Shown: positions 42,697-54,005 of the stretch, piece by piece
Layout of the letters: each line of letters begins with the position of its first letter
Numbering within the stretch: position 1 is the first letter of the stretch
NCBI GenBank assembly: GCA_037951105.1
Contig: JBAMJV010003291.1
Coordinates: 150,001 to 214,000, forward strand
Direction: 5' to 3'
Source of the DNA: Echinarachnius parma
Lineage: Eukaryota; Echinodermata; Echinoidea; Clypeasteroida; Echinarachniidae
Length of the DNA stretch: 64,000 nucleotides
Made by a program: the position numbers and the translations under genes
Notes under the pieces: model-generated
Databases searched by the model: none
The model's input: the letters and a program-made list of their open reading frames with translations, nothing else
What the model was told of the DNA's origin: nothing

Positions 42697-43475
42697 TGAA
42701 GAGATTAGTTCTAAAAAGTTATAAATCGACTTTTCATTACAAATTTTTTTTTAGCGATATCAGCACATTAATTAGCTATGTATCTATCTTGAAATCACAA
42801 TTTTAGGACAAATTATAGAATACAAATCATATTCCCCTAGGCATGTGTACAAAGTTGGACAAAGAGACCTGATTTTCTCAAAATTTAGAAAAGGGGATTA
42901 AAGTCATACCTGTAAAGTGTCCAAATCCACGAAAATTACTTGGAGCTTCCTCGTTTCTCTTATACCGTGTTGTTTAGCTTATGGTAAAAGAAGAATAAAA
43001 TAGGGTTTGATTTTTTCAAATGTCCCTTTAGTATGAAGATAATTATCATTTAAATCTTTTATTTCAATCACGTTGATTAACGCTTTTGATAAAAAGTACA
43101 ATTGTCCTAGCTGAGAACGTCCGCATGCAGCACCGTGAGAACATTCCGGAGATTGAACTTTGAGCCGAGTGAGTGCAAATTCCATGAATTATGTACTACG
43201 TGTGTAAACATACAAGGGTGCGAATATCTCAAACGGATCATTCATTACTGCGACAAATGTATGGCAGACCATCAGTATTCGGTGATAAAATATGAACTCA
43301 ATATTCGTTTTTTTCACTAGGTAAACAGTGTTCGTTTTCTTTCAAACTTTCACAAATCTTTCAATTGTATTTTACAATGATATTGATATAGGATTGAAGT
43401 CTCAAATGTCATTTTGTGCAATATCTGACACTTTACAGGTATCACTTTAATCGCCTTTTGGAATTATGCTCCTCA
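42697..43475 (-). mobile_element. MITE family C, copy 4, interrupted by family D
   Basis: The left part (42697-42897) is an inverted, diverged C copy with TTAGCTATGTATCTATC and CTAGGCATGTGTACAAAG. The remaining end TCGCCTTTTGGAATTATGCT lies at 43451-43475, after the D insertion. Confidence 0.75.
42898..43450 (-). mobile_element. TTAA MITE family D, copy 2 (nested in C4)
   Basis: 553 bp with ends TTAAAGTCATACCTGTAAAG and CTTTACAGGTATCACTTTAA. Inverted relative to copy 1 and collinear with it. The 68-codon frame at 42979-43185 corresponds to the one in copy 1. Both ends lie on TTAA. Confidence 0.9.
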
Positions 43476-43621
43476 TAATTATATCAAAGAAGATCACATG
43501 ACAGGTCGATCACAGTCATAGTACAGCACATACATCTCATCACATCGCTACACTCTACTTGGAGCATTTACCTAGAAAGGTGGTTCCACGTAATTTACTG
43601 TCAATGCCATGAATATGTTTT

Positions 43622-44136
43622 TTAAGGGGTAGTTCAGTTTTGGTATAGAGGGCGCTGCACAAAATAATTTTGTTGTGAGATAATGAAATACTGAGTGTAA
43701 AATTTGAAAGAGCATACAATTTCAATGACAGATTAAACTTTATTTGATCAAAATCAGTTAAGAAACGGCTGAAATATCAATAAACATATCCCATCGGAAT
43801 ACATTTTAAGATTTACAAAATGCTTACACTTTATCAAACATTTTCAAATGAGGTTTTTAAATAGTACTGTTGTTGATGATCTCTCTATTTAATCATTATT
43901 TTAACAAAACATCACATGCATGCTTTTGTATAAAACATGTTTGAAACCAATGCTTTCTTAGAGAGCGCCCTCTTGTGTTTTAATGGTTCTTTTTTTTAAT
44001 GATAACAGGCTTTTTACTTAGTCTTTTGTAATTTTCTATACCTTTTGAGCATGGTGGAGTTATAACTATTAGTTTGAAATGTTATGGTGCAGGTTTTGGT
44101 TACTTAAGCTCAGCCTTACCATAACTTAACATTTAA
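43622..44136 (+). mobile_element. TTAA MITE family B, copy 4
   Basis: 515 bp from TTAAGGGGTAGTTCAGTTTT to ACATTTAA. It retains GAGGGCGCTGCACAAAATAA and GAGCATGGTGGAGTTATAAC. It lacks the central palindrome of copies 1 and 6. Confidence 0.85.
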
Positions 44137-44285
44137 CTGAAATATACCCAGGGCCCTCTAATATCTTTCTTCGAAGTCACCGCACTTTACGATGTTTCGC
44201 CTCCTCTATTATTCACAAGGTCTCGCTCATACTGCAATCTACCTCTGATGTTTGTAATGGTTATAATTCCCTTCGCAAATACATA

Positions 44286-44628
44286 TTAAAGGAATCTAGT
44301 TACTTTCCTGGCATGTGTAAACAGTGAGGAATGTTTGATAAAATGTGTATTTTTGTGATCTGTTAGGTCCACAAAGTGATGTGTAAAAATGTTACGTTAA
44401 ATTAATAGTATATGGCCGAGTAGTGAGCGAAATTACAAAGTGATAATCATTAACTCATTGCACTGACTTTGTTCATAGTAGGACATATTTTTTAACTAAG
44501 GAGAAATTTGAAGAAGAAAAAAACGGTCCAATGCTTCTTTTGGTATAAATACGAATACAACAAGGTATGAGAGAACCACTGGAGTTCCAAATAAAAAACA
44601 TTTTGGATTTGGACAATGTTTATGTTTA
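44286..44628 (+). mobile_element. TTAA MITE family A, copy 8 (diverged)
   Basis: Starts TTAAAGGAATCTAGTTACTT, keeps ATGGCCGAGTAGTGAGCGAA and ACGAATACAACAAGGTATGA, and fades out at GATTTGGACAATGTTTATG. Confidence 0.75.
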
Positions 44629-45945
44629 TGTTTATAATGTTTCCTTTTTTATACTTTATATGAGGAATTTTTTTCCAATAATTCTTTATTTTGGTGCATG
44701 TTTTCTTTTTTTGTATGTTTGTAAGCATTAGATTGTTTAATGATAATCCAGTTACTGATATCTAACTTCTATTAAAATCGAAATCGAAGTGCTTTAAAAA
44801 AATGATCATATTTTTGTTTTGCATCATCACCCATGCGACGCAGTAAACGAGGTACCCTTTAGACTCGCATTATATTTCCACTAATATCAAATAGTAAAAC
44901 AAATAACGGTTATTTATATCGCGCTATTCCCGTGAGTATCACGGCTTATATGCCATGAATTCGTTCGATTGCCAACGATATCAGCTGCATCAAACGTGTC
45001 AAATGGTTACAAAAACGCGTATTCTGTGCACGCGTGTATCATAGTGCAAGCAATAACAAGTCATGTTTCTAGACAACGAAACGTGTCACTACCTAATGGG
45101 AATGCCACGTACTTCTTAGTTTAAAATGCAAGAGAGAGTGACACTTCAGCCCCGTATTAATTTGCCGCTGCCACGTATTTACCCGATTACACACGGGAAC
45201 CAGGTATTCCACGTGTTAACTCTATGGGAATTATAATTTATAGGACGGAGAGGATTATTCTGGGTTTAGCGTTCATTGACAGCAGCGGCCTACCGCCCAC
45301 GCACTGTATTACATGTATTATGTGTCAAGGTATCGTCTATGGAAGGCGGTTTGTGTCAGATTAAAGAATTTCGCTAAAAAACGTAATAATAATATATTAC
45401 TAGAGTAGTAGTTTGAAATATTGTAAAGTAAGGCCACTTTTGTAGAATACAAAATAATTAGTGCCTTCTCAAAAATGGTAATTCGCCTTAACGTGTTAAG
45501 TTTTAATTAGTAATCAAGGTTATCTTGTTTTTCTCAACAGAAGCTTCTATCGCAAATACAGTAAGTCACCATAATTTGATACATTTCGCTTTGGGAACAA
45601 AAATGTTCAATTCACGAATGACTTTTAAATATACGATTTCTCTCGAAAGGAACTTCCCTTTTTCCACATTCAATATTAAAAGAAACCGCGCAGAGGACAA
45701 ATTAATTAATACCAACGGAGAAGGCGTTGTAATAAATGAGCTGTCTTCAATCATGCTCTAGCGACTAAATAATGACATCCGATCGAATTTGACATCGACC
45801 GCCTTTCATACAACAACAAAAAAGTCCTCGAAACACTTTAAGAACACTTTATCCGTCAGCGTTTCGATCGTGCATCAAACGGACAACGCTCCAAATCATC
45901 TGACCTACTTTCCATCCAATCAATCCACAACACCTTCACTTGTTG
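44629..45945. other. No clear feature
   Basis: AT-rich. AATAACGGTTATTTATATCGCG near 44905 resembles part of the SINE/LINE tail but is too short to call. Frames 44492-44728 and 45525-45761 are unrecognised. Confidence 0.4.
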
Positions 45946-46187
45946 TATGGCCTAGTCCCACTGTATCGTTTCTCCTACCGTGTCCTATCCGACCAAAATG
46001 TAGCGAAACGGTCAGTATCTATTTATAATAGCAAAGTTTGAAATTCCATGACGTTTCGTTTCACGCAAAACGGATCCGAATTACAAGTATCATACTAGTC
46101 CATTCCGACCTTGGTCCGCATCATTTCGTTTCCTGCTAGTAACTTCCAGATGTCAAACGGAAAATACACTATAGTGGGACTAGCCAA
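45946..46187. mobile_element. Putative MITE with short inverted ends
   Basis: GGCCTAGTCCCACTGTA at the left and TATAGTGGGACTAGCC at the right, 242 bp apart. The interior has CGTTTC-rich hAT-like composition but no ORF. Single copy, so tentative. Confidence 0.45.
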
Positions 46188-46859
46188 TTATTACATCCAT
46201 CCCTAAAAAAAGGGGGAAACGGTAGCCCCTAGTTCGACTGCAGTTGATGGAGGAGTAGGTAAGAAGGAGGAAAAACTCGCTACCACATTCAGGGGGGGAA
46301 AAAAAAATACAAAGAAACATTGTGGTGTGTTCAGGATTAAGCTGCCCCCTTATCGGAATAAGCGTCTTCCTGCAAAACGCAAACTGACACATTGACGCTT
46401 AAGATTTATAAGACAATCAGTTTGCTGACAGCTATAATTGTATTCGCAAATTGCAGTGTTTGCCAGTTGGAATGATTCATTTAGATGTTTTGACAAGTAA
46501 TGGCTCAATCCATATTGTCTTGGCGCGTGTCCTTGGCGTCATGTATAGCCATCATCCACAGTGAAAACAAAACAACATAATCGTTTAAAAAAGAAATAAA
46601 GATTAACACTTTGCCAAAGGAGCGCGTTGGCGAAAACAGAACATAAATCAAATCAAATAATGGACTTTCTAATGTGATAATCCATTTTGTTTAATTCCAA
46701 AAGTCGTACGTGATGTAAAAAACACACGAAGGTATACCGTATACTATATAAATGTGCCCACCTGAAAATGGTATAGATTTTAGAACCGATTTGAACAAAA
46801 ATGCGGTCAGTTTTCATCATATTTTCTAGACAAAAAATATAATTATAGAGGGATAACTG
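46188..46859. other. No recognisable feature
   Basis: AT-rich. Minus-strand frames 46180-46392 and 46653-46904 are unrecognised; the latter overlaps the LINE end antisense. Confidence 0.4.
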
Positions 46860-47175
46860 TGTAGTTGTTGTCCCAAGAGCACATACACAACGCGCTTTCA
46901 GCATCTCAGCACCAACCCGGTGGAATCAACTCCCATCCAACATCCGTGCCGCACCAACCCTGGACACTTTCAAGAAACTGTTAAAAAACTACCTTAAGAA
47001 TTAAGTTTGTCTAGATTTTCCCCTTATTAGATAGCACAATGATGTAATAATTCCAAAATGTGTATAATTATGTGTATGTAAGTTTGATTTTGTTGTAATT
47101 TATTCCTGTAAAGCGCATAGAGATGTGAATTCATATGATGCGCTATATAAACGTAATTTATTATTATTATTATTA
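46860..47175 (+). mobile_element. 3' end of a CR1/L2-like non-LTR retrotransposon
   Basis: 5'-truncated copy. It keeps the last 45 codons of the reverse-transcriptase ORF, a 3' UTR, the tail TGTAAAGCGCATAGAGATGT...GATGCGCTATATAAACG and a (TTA)n run at 47157-47175. The tail is homologous to that of the two SINEs at 21739 and 28677, suggesting this LINE type mobilised them. Confidence 0.8.
46868..47004 (+). pseudogene. C-terminal fragment of a non-LTR reverse-transcriptase ORF
   Basis: The frame reads VPRAHTQRAFSISAPTRWNQ, then LPSNIRAAPTLDTFKKLLKN and YLKN before TAA. The pattern R-F-S-x-x-AP-x-x-WN-x-LP-x-x-IR...F-K-x-x-L-K is the usual C-terminus of CR1/L2-clade reverse transcriptases. An in-frame stop and truncation upstream leave no catalytic domain. 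Confidence 0.8.
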
Positions 47176-47629
47176 GCTCGGAAAAACATGACTTCCATCA
47201 AGTCCATTAATTTTGTGAATTTTAATAGTATAGCAAACCCACTTACCCAGGTGCCCAGTGTCCGCAGGTTTCAAGGTAAAGAAGGAGGGAAGGTGTGGGG
47301 TGAGGGGGCGGGGGATTCTTTAATTAAGCAGTCGACTTTGCAAAAATGAAGGTATTATGATCGTGATATATGCTTGTTCGTTGTTTTCCACATCATGGAT
47401 TGTACCCTATATGTTACCCTTGGTCATTAAGTCGTTTCATGATATATAATGAAAACGCAAAGAGTGATAAATCGAAACTCGACTTCTCTCATCATCCGCA
47501 AGCGACGACTTTTTGCAAAACCTTAACCCGTCCAGGACTGTTCATGAAAATACTCCATGCGGGAGTCTATGGACTATGCATGGTACATGTATAGCAACAT
47601 CAAATTGTGTTGAAACGGGTTAAAGGGGA
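47176..47629. other. No recognisable feature
   Basis: Two 74-codon frames without domains. GGGTGAGGGGGCGGGGG near 47300. Confidence 0.4.
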
Positions 47630-48057
47630 CCACCAGGCAAAGGACAACACATTATTATGTGTTTTGGTACCGTTTTGTGATATCAAATAGATACCCAACA
47701 TTTTGCAAAGGGTTGTGTAATTCATAAACAAAGCAATTAATTTCCACCACTTACGGAACCACTGCTATTTCCTGGTTCCATACGGGCCAAGTATTTGCGA
47801 GTGCGCCAATGCTTTCACGCGTACGTCAATAGATTCCCGGATGATTCATTCGCTCTGCACAGTGCGCTCTGGCTCTACACGCATATAGTCTACGCAATTC
47901 AGACCGCATGAATGCATGGTTGAGAATGGTGATGCGTTTTCCAATTATATATTTTTTTCTGAAAACATATTTTTGTGAACTTGTTGAAGGAATGGAATAC
48001 TAAAGATGGTACCTTTCTATACTAAGAATATTAGTTTTGGGTGGTGGTACCCTTTAA
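47630..48057 (+). mobile_element. TTAA MITE family G, copy 1
   Basis: 428 bp from TTAAAGGGGACCACCAGGCA to GGTGGTGGTACCCTTTAA. Inverted ends AAAGGGxACCACCA. The interior has ATTTCCACCACTTACGGAAC. Copy 2 at 51633 is highly similar. Confidence 0.9.
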
Positions 48058-48059
48058 GG

Positions 48060-49560
48060 ACATTCGAGCATTTATGAACGCAGATGAGTGACATGCTTGT
48101 ACCATTTGGAAAAAAAAGTTCTTCGTCTCCCGGGCGTGGGTAAACCGGAAATTTCCCATTTTACATTTTCAAAATGAAATGAATTTAAAACAAAATAGGA
48201 AATGCGAAAGCTAGGTGTGTGTGACATCTTTGGTAGAACCGCAATATACAAACGAACTTTTGTGTTGGCGGAACTTATACTCGTGAATTCTATTTAGAAA
48301 AGGTCTTCGGACGGAAAGATTTAGACCGGAATGTCCCATTTTTACCTTTTAAAGACAATAAGAAAAAAGAATGCCAGAGGGTATCAAAAATGAATAGCAA
48401 ACAGAGGCTGGTATTACATTTAATTTCGTTTGCAGAATGGCGGAACTTATACTCGTGAATTCTATTTAGAAAAGGTCCTTGAACGGAAGATTTAGACCGA
48501 AATGTTCCGTTCATTTTCTTAAAACAATAAGAAAAAAGAATGCCAGAGGGCTTGGAAAAATGTTAAGAAAACAGAGTCTTTTATTATATTATCATGCGCG
48601 TGTGATTAGGTTTGTAGAACAGCAAATACATTCGGTGCTTGTTATGTTCGCGGAACTTATACTCGTGAAATCTAGTTAGAAAAGGTCCCCAGACGGAAAG
48701 AATTAGACCGAAATGCCCCATTTCACATTTTACAAATAAATAGAAGGGGGGGGGGGAAAGAAATGCGAAAGGGCATCAAAGATTGTTAAGCAAACAGTGG
48801 CTTTTATTATGCCGTGTGATCTTGTTTGCGAACCGCAAAAATATATTCGAACTTTTGTGTTCGCGGAACTTATACTCCTATAATCAATTTAGAAAAGGTT
48901 CTTAAACAGAAAGATGTAGACCAAAACGTCAACAAACAACAAATTGAACAAACTAGATGATAATGCAAAATGGCAGAGGAGGAGGTTTGGAAAAAAAACA
49001 TGCTCCGTATGATAATCGGGTGATCGCTTTTACAGAGGCGCAAACACATTCAAAACTTTGTTTTCGCGGAACATAATTGTACACGCAATTTATTTAGAAA
49101 CAGATATTGGACGGAAATATATTTGGAATGACATCCATGATATGTGTCAGAGTAACACAATAAACAAACCAGATGATAATGCAAAAATGCAAAGGAGGTG
49201 GTTCACATCAACAGGTTTCTTATAATAAGACCGTGATCATGTTGGCAGAGGAACAAACACTTTCGAACTTTCTCGTTTGCGGGACGTTATACTCGTAATC
49301 TATTTAGAAAAGGTTCTTGGACGCGGATGGATATACCAGTAGACCGATATGTCCCATTTCAAAGTTTCAACAACAAGAACAACAACTAGAATATGATATA
49401 TTAACATACAAACCGGCAAAGAAGGATGTCTAGAACAAACATGCTTCTTATAATAATCGCGAGATCACTTTCGCAGACTGAGGCATGAAATAATGCATTC
49501 GAACCTTAATTTATATTCGCGGAACGCATGTCATTTGGGATCTATTTTGGGCGCGAACTT
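48060..49560. repeat. Degenerating satellite, about 205-bp unit, seven to eight copies
   Basis: GCGGAACTTATACTCGTGAA or variants start at 48268, 48440, 48650, 48863, 49066, 49279 and 49519, spacing 172-240 bp. Units share TATTTAGAAAAGGTCCTTG, GACGGAAAGATTTAGACCG and AAGAATGCCAGAGGG. Similarity falls from left to right. Overlapping frames (48290-48679) are repeat translations. Confidence 0.9.
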
Positions 49561-50554
49561 CTGACGGTCTGTCACCCATAAGCGATGAAGTGGAACGTTT
49601 CGAATGGCGGGAAAATCTTTCCCACATCACACTCAACAGAGCGCATCGTCATGTCACTTAAAGGGTGTCGTCTGTCTTACATGTCTTCGTTTATTTAACC
49701 TGTCCCCTACTAGATGTTGCAATCTCCGTAGAGTTAATACAGGGCCAAACCGGTTATCGTAGGCAATGGGTTAACCTGATCCTTACTAGATTTCGCAGTC
49801 TCCATTCAGAGACAGGGTCCACCAGGTTCCCGTAGTAATATGTAGTAATATGGTTAACGAATATTCGCGTGCTAATGATCTCATCTCTTTATATACAATA
49901 CTGTTTTCCCATTTTATGAAAGATACAATGATTGCTAACCAAACTTTAATTCTCTGAGCCATTGGTTTAATTATTACTTATTTTGATAAACATTGACTAT
50001 TACTTTCGTGGTAAAGTGATAGAAAATCCATGTAGGCTGTGTTGCTCACAATTATTGAAAGAAAGAGAGTGTAAGCGCATTTAGTGAAGAATGATTGAGC
50101 AAGTGCAAGATTACCCCCTCCTCGCCCACTCCCCCCCCCCCCCCCCCCCTCTCTGTGTATGTCTATCTTTCTTTCGCGCTCTCCCTCCACCTCTTTCCGT
50201 ATATCTCTCCTTTTTTATGATAATGTTGTAATCTAACGTAGATATGGAACGAGTATTAGGCAATGCACCGTGTATAACATAATTTGCATTGTCAATGGTG
50301 GAAATATTAATTAACCCAGCACACACAATTTCAATATAATAAGAAATATCATTATCTATAGTTCATTACCCCTTGTCCTCTCTAGCTCGGTCATATCTTT
50401 ATAACATGGACACCTACAAGACAGTACAACATCCTTATTCTATATATCGGTGAAAGCTTCCGGGAAGGCAGTCAGCCATTCTGCAGCTGCGCAGATGCAG
50501 GGGCAGAATATCGTCATTCTTTGCAGTCCCGTGGATGTCTCACAAAGACTCGCA
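49561..50554. other. No clear feature; C19 at 50131-50149
   Basis: A weak duplication with TTAACCTGTCCCCTACTAGA (49697) and TTAACCTGATCCTTACTAGA (49772), each followed by GCAATCTCC-like sequence. The C19 run sits in CT-rich sequence. No gene. Confidence 0.45.
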
Positions 50555-50821
50555 GTTGAACCTAACTCTAAGTTGGACCTAACTATGATGGAAAGCCGTT
50601 AGTTTCTTTGTAAAATTATTGGAACAGTTCTTTTAAAAGGCATACATTTTGATTAAAATCAGCAATATTTGGTATTTTCACTGAGCCTTGAAGTTATTGA
50701 TATAAGTGTGTGTTGGAGGTTTTAAATACTTGTATTGTTTTGCATATGAATATGTTTTATTCCAAGCTACAAATGGCTTTCTATAATAGTTAGGTCCAAC
50801 TTAGAGTTAAGTTCAACTTAT
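50555..50821. mobile_element. MITE family H, copy 1
   Basis: AACTCTAAGTTGGACCTAAC pairs with GTTAGGTCCAACTTAGAGTT; the outer GTTGAACCTAA pairs with TTAAGTTCAAC. About 267 bp, AT-rich interior, no ORF. Confidence 0.75.
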
Positions 50822-51345
50822 TGAGGCCTCAGTAATAATACAAGTACATGCATACTGCTTCTTAGAGGTCCGGGCTACCAAGTGGAGACGCCAGTTGCGT
50901 GAGGGTAGCCTGACTCCGCCTAATTGTACAGTTGTATGATTATAAGCATGACAGTAAACATTATTTCAAGCTATGCCACCTCATGGCACATGACTCATCT
51001 GTGCGTATGTTCGAATTTCATGACGCAATGACTCCAATGTGCCAGAGGTATATTGTAGATCTGAAGACAGTATCGATTGTGAGTATTGTCGGTCGCAAAT
51101 CTGTACCGTCGGCATTTGGATAGATTAATTCTAGCGGATTCCCAAGACGTTTCTAGTCGATAGACAGTAGGAGTTAACAGCGGTGCCATCCTATAGCTTG
51201 AATATTTGATCCTGTGGGCGATATTAAAATAAAAGTACCTATGTCCTGAATCATTTGACATTGAAAATCTGAAGAAATAATTGTTTGCCTGGCACAATGT
51301 AGGACCATGAATTAATTAACGGTCTGAAATGCAATGTGTATGACC
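50822..51345. other. No recognisable feature
   Basis: Frames 50932-51123 (plus) and 50995-51297 (minus) overlap and neither is recognised. Confidence 0.4.
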
Positions 51346-51436
51346 CATGGGCGTAGATCTGTCATTGATACCCATTCAACAGGGGGGATGATCTATTCAT
51401 TCGCCCCCCCCCCCCCTGATGAATAGGTATTACGTA
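51346..51436. mobile_element. Relative of the 96-bp element in M
   Basis: Inverted copy: CATGGGCGTAGATCTGTCAT, then GGGGGGATGATCTATTCATT, a C12 run and TGATGAATAGGTATTACGTA. One terminal box is eroded and no target duplication is evident. Confidence 0.65.
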
Positions 51437-51598
51437 AGTCTGAACACCTGGAACTAATCATGAAATTGCCTTTTTTTTCTACAAGATACTTTATCTCTTT
51501 ATATTAGGGGAGAGAAGTGGCGCCTTGTGGTACTAAAGAAGTTGAATTACAATGTATATTATAGATATCCGTCCCAAAACGAACATGATATTGGATAC
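51437..51598. other. No recognisable feature
   Basis: Short AT-rich stretch. GGAGAGAAGTGGCGCCTTGT is an isolated GC-rich spot. Confidence 0.3.
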
Positions 51599-52362
51599 CT
51601 GGGGGGTGTTTCACAAAGATCCTAAGTTGAACTTAAAAGGGACCACCAGGCAAAGAACAACACATTATTATATGTTTTGGTTCCGTTTTGTGATATAAAA
51701 TAGATACCCAACATTTTGCAAAGGGTTGTATAATTCATAAACAAAGCAATTAATTTCCACCACTTACGGAACCACTGTTATTTACTGGTTCCATACGGGC
51801 CAACCATTTGCGAGTGCGCCAATGCTATTCACGCGTACGTTTGTAGACAATAGATTCCCGGGCGATTCTTTCGCTCTGCACACACATCGCAATTCAACGC
51901 GCGCATCGCAGTCTTTGCAATTCAGACCGCATGAACGCATGCTGTAGAATGGTGATGCGTTTCCAATTATATATTTTTTTCTGGAAACATATTTTTGTGA
52001 ACTTGTTGATGGAATGGAATACTAAAGATGTTACCTTTCTTTAATAAGAATATTATTTTTAGGTGGTGGTACCCTTTAACTCTAAGTTGGACTTAGAAAG
52101 TATGGAAAGCCATTAGTTTCTTTGAAACAATTTTGTAAAATTTCGTTTAAAAGGCATAAAATGTTGATTCAAATCAGTGATATTTTCTATGATTATCAAG
52201 GGGATTTCATGTTCTTGATGTAAAATTTATGACATTTATGAAAATACTTGCATTTTTTTTTTTGATTATATTTTATTCCAAGGATACAAATGGTTTTCCA
52301 TAATGTTTCAGTCCAACTTCGAGATAAGTTCAACTTAGGATCTTTGTGAAACACCCCCTGGA
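51599..52362. mobile_element. MITE family H, copy 2, interrupted by family G
   Basis: GGGGGGTGTTTCACAAAGAT and CCTAAGTTGAACTTAA on the left pair with TTAGGATCTTTGTGAAACAC and CCCC on the right. Removing the 447-bp G element restores AACTTAACTCTAAGTTGGAC, the arrangement seen in the other H arms. Confidence 0.85.
51633..52079 (+). mobile_element. TTAA MITE family G, copy 2 (nested in H2)
   Basis: 447 bp from TTAAAAGGGACCACCAGGCA to GGTGGTGGTACCCTTTAA, collinear with copy 1 and carrying small indels (for example extra bases near 51850-51900). Confidence 0.9.
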
Positions 52363-52409
52363 AAGATTAGAGATATCTTTAGTCAAGGACACGGTTGCTC
52401 CCTAGAACT

Positions 52410-52564
52410 GTGGGGTTGTTTCACAAAGATCCTAAGATCCAATTAGTTAGACTTTAAGTTATTTTTAAACATATTTTAACAGCTGACGGCAACACTGACG
52501 GCTTTCCAGAAGTTTAAGTAAAACTTAAATTAAGTTCAACTTAAAATCGTCGTGACACCCCCCA
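52410..52564. mobile_element. MITE family H, copy 3 (short, diverged)
   Basis: GGTTGTTTCACAAAGATCCT on the left and TTAAGTTCAACTTAAAATCG...GTGACACCCCCC on the right. It is flanked by related sequence (GACACGGTTGCTC at 52389, GACTCGGTTGCTC at 52610), so the target is a repeat. Confidence 0.6.
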
Positions 52565-52749
52565 GGAAAGATAAGTGATACCTTTCAGTTTGCTAATGAC
52601 TCGGTTGCTCTCAAGACCTGGTGTATGTGGAAGTATGATAGGGTGTTCAAGGTTGGACCCGCGGTAAGGTTGGAGATAGCGATACAACTGCTCCAAAATG
52701 CTCCGAGATAAACAAGGTATTGGCTCGCTGCCAATAGATGTGTCGAGTA

Positions 52750-53131
52750 TTAAAGGGACTTTTGTCCAAATCTGAATTCGAATTATAGCGGTTCCCTCAT
52801 ACCTTGTTTTAGTCGTATTAACAATACAGGCATGGAACAGGTTTCAGTTTTTCAAATTTTCATTTCGTTCAAAAGATATTTAAGATTGAAGTGTTCGGAT
52901 GTGAAATTATCTACCTGACCTTTTCATGCCGTGTTCAAAGTATGTGCAATGAGTAAAGTGAATAATCACTTTGCATTTTCTTCCATTTCTCGGCCAAATT
53001 AGATCCAATTAACTTGAAATGTTCACACATTACATTATGGACATATCAAACCACACCAATAAACATTGTATTAACCACGCATCACATGATCACTGTTTGC
53101 ACTTGTCAACAAAGGTATTAGATCCCTTTAA
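52750..53131 (-). mobile_element. TTAA MITE family A, copy 9
   Basis: 382 bp, inverted, from TTAAAGGGACTTTTGTCCAA to AAAGGTATTAGATCCCTTTAA. Its right TTAA is also the start of the next F element. Confidence 0.85.
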
Positions 53132-53290
53132 AAGTAGATTGGATTCGTAAATTAGACATGCGGTGCCATTTTGCGAACCCCTTGTGCACGGTGCGGAATG
53201 TATACTGGAATAGCGATATGCAATGCGCATGAACAAACTTTATAGTTGAATATAGCGACCCGCGGTGCAGTAGCATCCCAATTTATGACC
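53128..53290 (+). mobile_element. Family F element, copy 8 (abuts A9)
   Basis: TTAAAAGTAGATTGGATTCG, GCGGTGCCATTTTGCGAAC, TATAGCGACCCGCGGTGCAG and CATCCCAATTTATGACC. About 160 bp, full length, diverged. Confidence 0.7.
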
Positions 53291-53731
53291 GTCCCTATCT
53301 CCCATCATAACTGTATACACAAGTCATGCAGTACCTTGCATGTGTGTAAATATGTGTGTAAACTAACGCATGCATCTGCTAACGAGTTAAATATCGACAC
53401 TTGTTATATACCACCTTTTCACTGATATTGAAAAAGTCAAGATATTGCATTTGGACGAACTTTAAAAAAACCTGCAAAGTATTTTCTGCATTTCAGGATT
53501 GTTCCCGAAAGTACTTGGGCTGGGGTTTATCAAGGTATGTGTTATACAACAAAACACAAAGAATTCAGTGGGTTAACATTAGTCATTATCGAGGGCATAC
53601 GTTACACTAATTTTTGTTTCATGTTTGTCATTGTTTCGTGGCGCTTTTTCGCATTCGCTTTGGAAATAAGTTGCGCTATGTTCCCGCAGAGACGTGTAGT
53701 AAGTAAGTATAAAAGATGTCTCAATAGAGAG
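53291..53731. other. No recognisable feature
   Basis: Frames 53401-53610 and 53537-53758 overlap out of phase and are unrecognised. Confidence 0.4.
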
Positions 53732-54005
53732 TTAAGGCCTGGTCACATCACTGGATAGCGTAACCGGATGCCCGACGAATAGAAAATTTGCGAAACCAAA
53801 TTTTCCGGTGATGAAAGTCGTATCCATTGCTCCATGCACAAAACATTCCGCCGGATAAAACAACGTACATTGCCTTACACGGAACGGACAAGAAACGCAT
53901 ACAAAACTGAGACGAACGGATTGAAAATTGTACTCTCCGTCGGGCATCATTTCATTTCAGTTTATTTTCATTTTACGCTATCCGGTGATATGTGACCGGG
54001 CCTTT
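53732..54005. mobile_element. MITE family N (single copy)
   Basis: TTAAGGCCTGGTCACATCAC and TGGATAGCGTAAC pair with ACGCTATCCGGTGATATGTG and ACCGGGCCTTTA. An inner GATGCCCGACG/CGTCGGGCATC pair extends the fold. 274 bp. The AAGGCCxxGTCACAT end resembles M. Confidence 0.8.
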
